Positions 58,311 through 64,000 of a stretch of DNA of 64,000 nucleotides are shown in pieces; within the stretch, counting starts at the first letter, position 1, and each line of letters opens with the position of its first letter. Where the stretch lies: contig NC_090982.1 in NCBI RefSeq assembly GCF_040807025.1, positions 87,855,463-87,919,462 of the forward strand, in the 5' to 3' direction. Below the pieces are notes generated by a model that was not told the origin of the DNA, ran no database searches, and saw only the letters and a list, made by a program, of their open reading frames with translations. This DNA comes from Struthio camelus (lineage: Eukaryota > Chordata > Aves > Struthioniformes > Struthionidae). The translations under genes and the position numbers were made by a program.

Positions 58311-58364
58311 GATCATAGATAAAAATCTTTAGATCTTTCAATCCACAGATTTTTATCTATGATC
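58311..58364 (+). repeat. Perfect 18 bp hairpin in the RAB27B 3' UTR
   Basis: GATCATAGATAAAAATCT (58311-58328) is the exact reverse complement of AGATTTTTATCTATGATC (58347-58364), with an 18-base loop. Outside the perfect stem, GAAAGATTGACC on the left and TATCTTTCAATG on the right continue imperfect complementarity. It sits in the inferred UTR immediately before the GC-rich pocket at 58420-58590. Confidence 0.88.
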
Positions 58365-58419
58365 TATCTTTCAATGTGTCTTTTTTTTTCCCCCCCTCTC
58401 GTTCCAACAACTTCTCTTC

Positions 58420-58590
58420 CAAACGCTGCTTTGCTCCCCGTCCCGGCGGTGCGCTGCTGGAGCTTGCTGGGCGCCGAGGCTGCGGGTCCCGCTCCTGCGC
58501 TTCCCGCGGAGCCTGGCTCCTGCTGCACCACGTGCCGAGCACCAGTCCCCGTCGAGGCAGCGGGCGCTGGAGGAGGTAGTGGGGCTTAGG
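58420..58590. other. Isolated GC/CpG-rich pocket inside the AT-rich 3' UTR
   Basis: About 170 bases are strongly GC-rich and contain an E-box-like CACGTG (58529-58534). The pocket is bordered on the left by a T/C run (58379-58398) and on the right, further on, by a T run (58629-58644). It is open in several frames but matches no protein that I know. It could be an inserted fragment or a small internal CpG island. Confidence 0.5.
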
Positions 58591-58873
58591 TGACATTTGA
58601 CTTTTCGACCGCCTTTGCTGTCAGTGGATTTTTTTTTTTTTTTTATAGACGGTCTCAAGGCAAAAAGGCATTTGCCCCTCTAAAAAGAGGGGTTTCTGGG
58701 TGCCTCTTCTGCGATGGAGCAGCAGCAGCGTTTGCTGTCGTGGTGGCTTTATAGAAACCAATTGCCTTAAGCTGTTTTCTGAAGGCTAAATCTTACCTAA
58801 CGTCTTGAATGTGTAAAAGGGGTTGTCCTACATACATTTAGATTGCAGGTGCTTGGACAATGTAAGAAACTTT

Positions 58874-58879
58874 AATAAA
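58874..58879 (+). terminator. Possible proximal poly(A) signal of RAB27B
   Basis: AATAAA lies in the context TTTAATAAAAGCTG, about 3.2 kb after the stop codon. It would give a shorter mRNA that still contains the hairpin and the GC-rich pocket. Confidence 0.35.
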
Positions 58880-60052
58880 AGCTGTATTATATGTGATTTT
58901 TGCTAACTAACTACTAAATAGCAACTATTTGGGGCTCTGTTTTAAGGTAAGAGGTTTACTTCAGTTTGTGGATGTGACTAGTATTCAGCCTCTTGAGGTA
59001 TAAACCAAAATATCTCTCTGTCTAGAGCTGAAATTTAAAAATTTGTATGCATGGTATACACCTGAGGAAAAGTAGCAAGCATAACAGTAAACGCAAGTGG
59101 CTGCTCTTTTTGTACAGGTGTGAACGCAGTAGGAGCTTCAGACCATGCTCTGATCTTTCTTAAAAAGAAGAGGAGGAGGGAAAAAAAAAGGGGGTGGTGT
59201 AACTGATGTTGCTCTGAAAACGTTAAACTGGACAGTTTTACTTGACTGCCGAGACCTGACTTGAGGCATCTTCAAGTAGGAAGCCAAATTTTCACCGTTT
59301 CTTTCCTGTCTTTTGTAATTCTTCAGCTGTAAAAGACCGGTCCCCCTCCGCACAGCACACAGGCGTGCACACCATGCACACCATACAGGATAGGTTGGTT
59401 GGTTTGTTTCCCATGGGATGTTGTTGACTTGGAACCATTCTCCTGGGTGCTGGGCAGATCTGTCACTATTTTATCATTATTAATATTGTTATCTTAACTA
59501 TTTCAGGGCAATGGCAGTAGTTATTCTTTGCTATGTGCTTTTACTCCATGCAGGTACCTACTTATAACTTTAGAGAGCATCCCCTAAAGTTGTCACCCCC
59601 TCGTTGTGCGATAGGGCTTGGTGGACATCCTGTTCACTGAAGGACGCCTATTGTAGCTTACTCAGCTTATTTACGGAAGTTAAATTGTTCTTTGGTTTTG
59701 TTAAGGTATCTTTCAGATAAACACTAACCACTATCCTGTATCAATTACCTTTTAAATGGTTCCTTCTGTTATGCTACTGTAAGCATGTTTTATGTTTGTC
59801 TTCACCAGATCTGTGTTATGCCTAGTGATATGAATGTGACCGAAACTCTCTTGAATGCAAATACTATTTTTCATTATAGAATGCCCCTTGATGGACGGTG
59901 GTGCTTGCTTACCACTGTTAATGTCATTTTGTTGTACCAAAGTACCCGTGGCTTCAAACCATAGTGTCAAATGCTTCACTGGTGTCTGGGTTTGTGTAAT
60001 GCAGTTGAGGAATGTAATGCTGTGATTTGGTTTCTGCACTGTTATTTTCAAA

Positions 60053-60058
60053 AATAAA
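60053..60058 (+). terminator. Probable distal poly(A) signal of RAB27B
   Basis: AATAAA lies inside AAAAATAAAAATACATTTTT. A GT-rich stretch and a long G run (60091-60103) follow within about 50 bases, the expected layout of a strong vertebrate cleavage site. Beyond it the base composition shifts to a more CpG-rich segment. Confidence 0.6.
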
Positions 60059-60075
60059 AATACATTTTTAATCGG

Positions 60076-61920
60076 GTGTCTCAGCTGGTTGGGGGGGGGG
60101 GGGTGGAAACTTCTCCCTAGGGGCTACGGTCTAGGCACACGGCGTTCGGCAGCCGTGCCGAAGGGCAGGGCTGCTCTTTCCCTGCCAGCTCTGCTAGAGC
60201 TGGTCCCTGCCGGTCCTTTTAACTTGGCGCTAGTTCTTGTACCAGGTGCACGACCACGAAGCATTGAACGCGTAGGCCAGCGTGCAGCACGCCCCGCGTG
60301 GCAGCACGCAGCGTTCCCAGGTGAGCAGCTGCCTTAGGCCAGCTCAGACTTGTGTGAAAGGCTCCGGTTGCAGGGAAGCGGCTGCTGCTCTTTAGCCAAG
60401 ATGGGTAAAGCACACCTATGATGTAGGTGCAGGGGCCCGTAAGATCGCCACTGTCCTGGCAGAGGACACATGGGGCAACTGTAATCCCTTCCCCCCCAAA
60501 CTTAACAGTCACGCTCGGTTTCTCCAGAGAGTGCTGGGGGGGGGAGACAAAGGACACTAGTGAGGACACAGAAAGGGCTGTGCTACAAGTTATAGGGCTC
60601 ACGCTCTTAAAAACGGCTCTCGTGAAGCTGGTGCTACCTGGGTGAGGCTCACCCTCAGCTGGTAGAATAGGAGCTTGAAGTCAGCTCCTCCATATCCATG
60701 TGCACCTTAGCTGCGTCAAGCCCCAGAGTGACACTATGCATGAGTAACATAGCTAAAGTAAGTTAGACAGAAATGGGAACAAACTGAAACTTGGGATGGT
60801 TGTCTTATTTAAAGAATAACACTTTAAAAAAGAAAATTCTGCCATCTCTGTGAGGCACTGTTTAGAAGAAAAATCCTCTTAAATTCTGCCATTCTTTGCT
60901 TTTTTCCTTTTTCCCCACAGTCCGTAGGAGTACAGTACACAGGTAAATGTGAATGTGCAAATATTGTCACTACAGCAGGACATCTTTGGAGACAAAACTC
61001 ACTGCATGGGGGGCAAAACATCTCTTGCGTGAGGAATGTTGATCATCAGGTCACTCCTGTGTTAAAGGAGAGAAAACGCTCACCCGCTCTCGCACATGAA
61101 GGAGCTGCTTTGGTAAATGATTGTGGCCAGTTTTTGGACGTAACATGCTAAACAGATGATTCCCAACTTGGAGGCAGGGGAGAAAAGCTCTAGCAAACTC
61201 ACCTGAACACAGTGACCTTGTTAGTGGAGCGCTGCTGGCTTCCCCCAACCAGCAGCAGCCTAACAGTGACCTGTACTTGGGTATGTGTACGCAGGCCTGC
61301 TGCCAGCCCCTGCCCAGGGCTGCGTTTGCACTGAGCAGGGGTAAAGCATCAGGACCTGAACCACCTGCAGCACCTAGGCTGAGGCTACACTGTGACTTGT
61401 CTCAGGTGTCACCATTTGATAAACTGAGCTAGAAATAAGGAGGTAAATGCCCAAAGTCTGGCATAACTGAAGCTAAGCACATGCACCAAAACAAACCAAC
61501 CAACCAACCCACCCACCCAAAAAACAAAACAGTTTAAGGGAAAGAAAAACTAAGTGAGGAACTTCATACTTAAGCTGATTGGGGGGGGGGGGGGTAAATT
61601 TCTTGTTTGCCACAGCAAGTTTTCAGGAAAGCAAGAGCCCGTTTAAAGCAGAAACTGGTAACTAACTTCCTTGTTGGCTGAGGGCACTGCTGGCAGCATG
61701 GTGGTGCTGCTCCTAAACCATGCTGTGCATGTACCTGTATCGCTGAAGTCCATTCTGACACAAACCCCGAGACATCATAGAAGAGTTTAGGATGTAAGAG
61801 CCAGATGGAGGTCAGCTCCTCCAACCCTTACTGAAGCTCAGGATCCCAGCCAGCCATTAGTCTTGATTTCCATGACATCAATTAGTTCATTATAAAGATG
61901 AGGTAGGGAAGTAGTGACTG
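60076..61920. other. Spacer between convergent RAB27B and CCDC68
   Basis: About 1.8 kb separates the two gene ends. The first 250 bases are CpG-rich. A (CCAA)n/(CCCA)n-type simple repeat lies at 61496-61519 and a G run at 61581-61593. No exon, RNA gene or transposon was recognised. Confidence 0.6.
61496..61519. repeat. Short CCAA/CCCA simple repeat
   Basis: Tandem CCAA units pass into CCCA units and then an A-rich run. It is a simple-sequence tract with no sign of function. Confidence 0.8.
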
Positions 61921-61944
61921 ATGATGTAACAGGGTATCTAAAAG

Positions 61945-61950
61945 TTTATT
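61945..61950 (-). terminator. Candidate distal poly(A) signal of CCDC68
   Basis: The plus strand reads TTTATT, so AATAAA on the minus strand, in an A/T-rich context about 420 bases past the stop codon. Confidence 0.4.
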
Positions 61951-62214
61951 TTAAAATAATCTTGCTTAAGAGAAATCTGAGCAGCAGCTAAAACTGATCC
62001 TCTGCTGCAGTCTGTATGATTGGAGCCCGTTCGCAGGCCACTGCTCAGCAGTGAGGCAGGTACATGCTGCAGCCTGCACTGCTGCAGGATGCAACAGCAG
62101 CAGCGGAGCAGCAACGTGTCTGCCCCCAGGCATGGCCAGGGACAGCTTTTGCCACTGGGACGGTCGAGGCATTAATGAGCTCACTGCCTCTTCAGCTCTT
62201 GCCTTGCTTTCAGC

Positions 62215-62220
62215 TTTATT
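62215..62220 (-). terminator. Candidate proximal poly(A) signal of CCDC68
   Basis: The plus strand reads TTTATT (AATAAA on the minus strand, in the context AGAATAAAGCTG), about 150 bases past the stop codon. Confidence 0.4.
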
Positions 62221-62369
62221 CTTCTAAATGCAGCTCTAAAGCACCACTTCTGTACCATGTTTCGTAAAAAAGCAGCAAGTGTTGAAGGTACTTTTGCAGC
62301 AGCAAAAAGATGTAGGAGTTAAGTATTGCACCACACCAAAAGAAGGTGGAAGACAAACATCCAGTTCAT

Positions 62370-62436
62370 CTAGCTTTCTTGCTTCCTTATCCTGGTGAGC
62401 ATCAAGTAAGGTGATGCTCCAAAGTCTCGTCGTGTG
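62370..62436 (-). CDS. CCDC68: Coiled-coil domain-containing protein 68, last coding exon
   Basis: CCDC68 is a coiled-coil protein of centriole subdistal appendages that takes part in anchoring microtubules. On the minus strand, the acceptor TTTCTTTTGCAG is followed by a 67-base coding segment starting at 62436. With the two bases carried over from the upstream exon it reads D-T-R-R-D-F-G-A-S-P-Y-L-M-L-T-R-I-R-K and then QES and TAG (stop at 62370-62372). The motif SPYLML.R.RK matches the conserved C-terminus of mammalian CCDC68, which ends in a nearly identical string. The frame here adds three residues (QES) beyond the mammalian end. Identity is based on remembered family sequence plus gene order. 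Confidence 0.85.
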
Positions 62437-63222
62437 CTGCAAAAGAAAGCACAAGAAGGCCAAGATCATTCAAAAATCTTCTCAGGCCAAAGTCAAGCTT
62501 AAACCCACCAAAACACGGTCAATCGACTGCCCAACATCGTTTCTTGCAATCCAGGAAACGCTGCACAATTACGGAGTTCTCAGTTGCGTGACTCATTCAG
62601 AGAGAGCCAGATTTACCCCCCTTTATTTAAACCCTGTTTTTCCTAGCAACCCAGGAAGACTCTACCCCTACATACTGCACTAATTCAGTGGTTTATAACT
62701 ATTGCCTTGCATATGGAGGAGCTGGCTTCAAGCTCCTATTCTGCCAACTGAGGGCAGAAACCTGAATCCAGATCTACTATAATCAAGGAACATATACTCC
62801 AGAACAGCCTACCAAGTTACTTGGTTTCATAGGGTGAGTATAGCCTCTCCTGACTTGGTGTGGGTGCGTGCACACCTCCCAGTTATTACAATCTGCCTTG
62901 TTTCACTTAATTTTAAACTGATGTACAAGCTGCTATAGATGCTTTTGGTTGCTCTGTTGAGCGTGAATCCCATGCTGCATTCCAGATCAAATGGGGCAGG
63001 CATAAAGCTCCATCAGTTCATCAGTTACACTGTTAGCTAACGAGTTTGAAGTAGAGCTTGTGTTTTCTCTTTCCTTTATAAAGGAAATAATCAAATTTCA
63101 TCCTTCAGGGGTTACTTCCAGCAAGGCCAGAATCAATTCTCTCAGAACTCTGCAGTAAAGTTTGGTGAGGCCTGCAGATAGCACACACTCAGCTGACCGC
63201 GTGTGTGTTCAGAGACACTTAC
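62437..63222 (-). other. CCDC68 last intron
   Basis: This 786-base minus-strand intron has a perfect GTAAGT donor (plus 63217-63222) and the acceptor TTTGCAG (ending at plus 62437). No other feature was recognised inside it. Confidence 0.8.
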
Positions 63223-63299
63223 TCTGTCATGACACCTTTTGAAATTTTAGTCTTGGATTGGCCAGACCAGAATTCCACTTTTTCTTTAAGTTCTTTATT
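63223..63299 (-). CDS. CCDC68: Coiled-coil domain-containing protein 68, penultimate coding exon
   Basis: The minus strand has the acceptor TTTTCATTGCAG, then 77 bases encoding NKELKEKVEFWSGQ, SKTKISKGVMT and two bases of the next codon, then the donor GTAAGT. NKELK and the TKISKGV segment match the end of the CCDC68 coiled coil and the linker after it (NKELK and TKVSKAV in the human protein). The frame joins that of the last exon at 62436. Exons encoding the main coiled coil lie to the right of the window, so this gene is partial here. Confidence 0.85.
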
Positions 63300-64000
63300 C
63301 TGCAATGAAAAAAAATATAAATATAAATATATCCCTTACTGCAGCAGACAAAACAACACTGGATGACAAGGGCCTGCAGCTCATTCCAAAAGGCTTTTAT
63401 ATATATATTTTAAGATGAGTGGAAGATACAGTGCAAAAAAAACCAAACACACAGGTGTTGTCATACTGACAACCTTAGCAACTGAAGGGACTTTAAGCTC
63501 CTAAGCACGGGGCAATGAAGGTCAGAAACGCTGAAAGATCTGGTCAAAGGTTTCTTATACTTTCTCCTCCCTCTCCACCATTAACCACATCTCCTGACCA
63601 AAGACAGCAGGTTGCTGTTGCTCTGCTTTGGAACAGGGGCAGTCAGGAGCGCAGCCTGACCGAGACAGGCCCTACAAGGGACACTGACACCACTCACCTT
63701 AAATTTCAACCATCTCAAAGCTTTGACAGCTTTGACAGGGGCAGCTGAGGTCAGGACAGTTCTGGGCATCCCCAGAGGATAAGGTAACTGGGAAGTGTAA
63801 AAATAAGCAGCAGAAACTGCTGAGGATTTCAAACACTTCCAAGGTTAAGCAGCTCCTGAACATCATTTTTAAATCAGTAGTTTGGAAGCAGACAGGCTTT
63901 GGGCACCTAACACAGATTCATATCCGAGTCTGGCCAAAGGCACTAAACTAAACTACGTAAGGAAAAGCAGGGTAGTGATACGACTGAACAGCCATCAAGT
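63300..64000 (-). other. CCDC68 intron (partial)
   Basis: Sequence upstream of the penultimate exon on the minus strand. I searched it for the preceding coiled-coil exon and found none; a donor-like AAG|GTGAGT at about 63696 follows a frame that does not resemble CCDC68. A TA-rich run lies at 63309-63331 and 63398-63411. Confidence 0.6.

Larger units (their letters stand above)
55674..60075 (+). other. RAB27B 3' UTR (probable long form)
   Basis: The UTR starts after the TAA at 55671 and runs about 4.4 kb to a hexamer-rich end at 60053. It is AT-rich with scattered G runs (56279-56291) and T runs. Mammalian RAB27B transcripts also have a multi-kilobase 3' UTR, which supports the long form. 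A shorter form could end after the AATAAA at 58874. The UTR holds two clear inverted repeats (57731-57769 and 58311-58364) and a GC-rich pocket. The 3' limit is inferred from the hexamer and the GU/G-rich sequence beyond it. Confidence 0.6.
61925..62369 (-). other. CCDC68 3' UTR (probable)
   Basis: This follows the TAG stop of the last CCDC68 exon on the minus strand. Two AATAAA hexamers are candidates for the end, at 62215-62220 and 61945-61950, giving UTRs of about 170 or 440 bases. Which one is used cannot be told from sequence alone. Confidence 0.55.

Noticed and set aside
63581..63832. Donor-like AAG|GTGAGT on the minus strand at about 63696 as a further CCDC68 exon
   Set aside because: The frame before it does not resemble the CCDC68 coiled coil, and no matching acceptor was found; the preceding exon is probably outside the window.
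1..64000. CRISPR arrays, bacterial operons, prophage or defence systems
   Set aside because: No phased spacer-repeat arrays or dense bacterial coding are present; the only regular array is the 16 bp minisatellite without spacers, and the genes are spliced vertebrate genes.

Overview
The window looks like a bird-type (sauropsid) nuclear chromosome segment. The evidence is several 3'-end fragments of CR1 LINEs with the ATTCTGTG-type tail, few other repeats, spliced vertebrate genes with GT/AG introns, and CpG-rich pockets. It holds two recognisable protein genes, arranged tail to tail. The order RAB27B(+) then CCDC68(-) matches the neighbourhood known on human 18q21. I cannot name the species from the sequence.

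Layout. Positions 1-29.3 kb hold no conserved coding exon that I can recognise. This part is probably intergenic sequence 5' of RAB27B. It contains a perfectly phased 20 x 16 bp minisatellite (2565-2884), a CR1 fragment (6.75 kb), a cluster of orphan CpG-rich blocks (about 9.6-10.1 and 13.1-15.2 kb) and a 15 bp perfect inverted repeat (19.4 kb). A CpG island at 29.3-30.1 kb has a kappaB-like site, an NRF1-like site and a good splice donor, and is the best candidate for the RAB27B promoter and non-coding exon 1. A first intron of about 17.5 kb follows, with an old CR1, a younger CR1 and an LTR-like segment. Five coding exons (47278-55673) encode a full-length 218-residue RAB27B, and every splice junction can be read. 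The 3' UTR is probably about 4.4 kb, ending near 60.07 kb, and carries a perfect 18 bp hairpin beside a small GC-rich pocket.

From about 61.9 kb to the right edge, the minus strand carries the last two coding exons of CCDC68 (63223-63299 and 62370-62436) and its 3' UTR. The rest of that gene lies beyond the window.

The two genes are not known to work together; they are conserved neighbours. RAB27B is a secretory-granule and exosome docking GTPase. CCDC68 is a centriole subdistal-appendage coiled-coil protein. I found no bacterial-style system, CRISPR array, tRNA or rRNA. The most speculative observation is a gene-like layout on the minus strand around the 16 bp minisatellite: a TATA-like box, an ATG, an ORF of 16-residue repeats, and tandem AATAAA signals. 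It needs transcript evidence before it can be believed.
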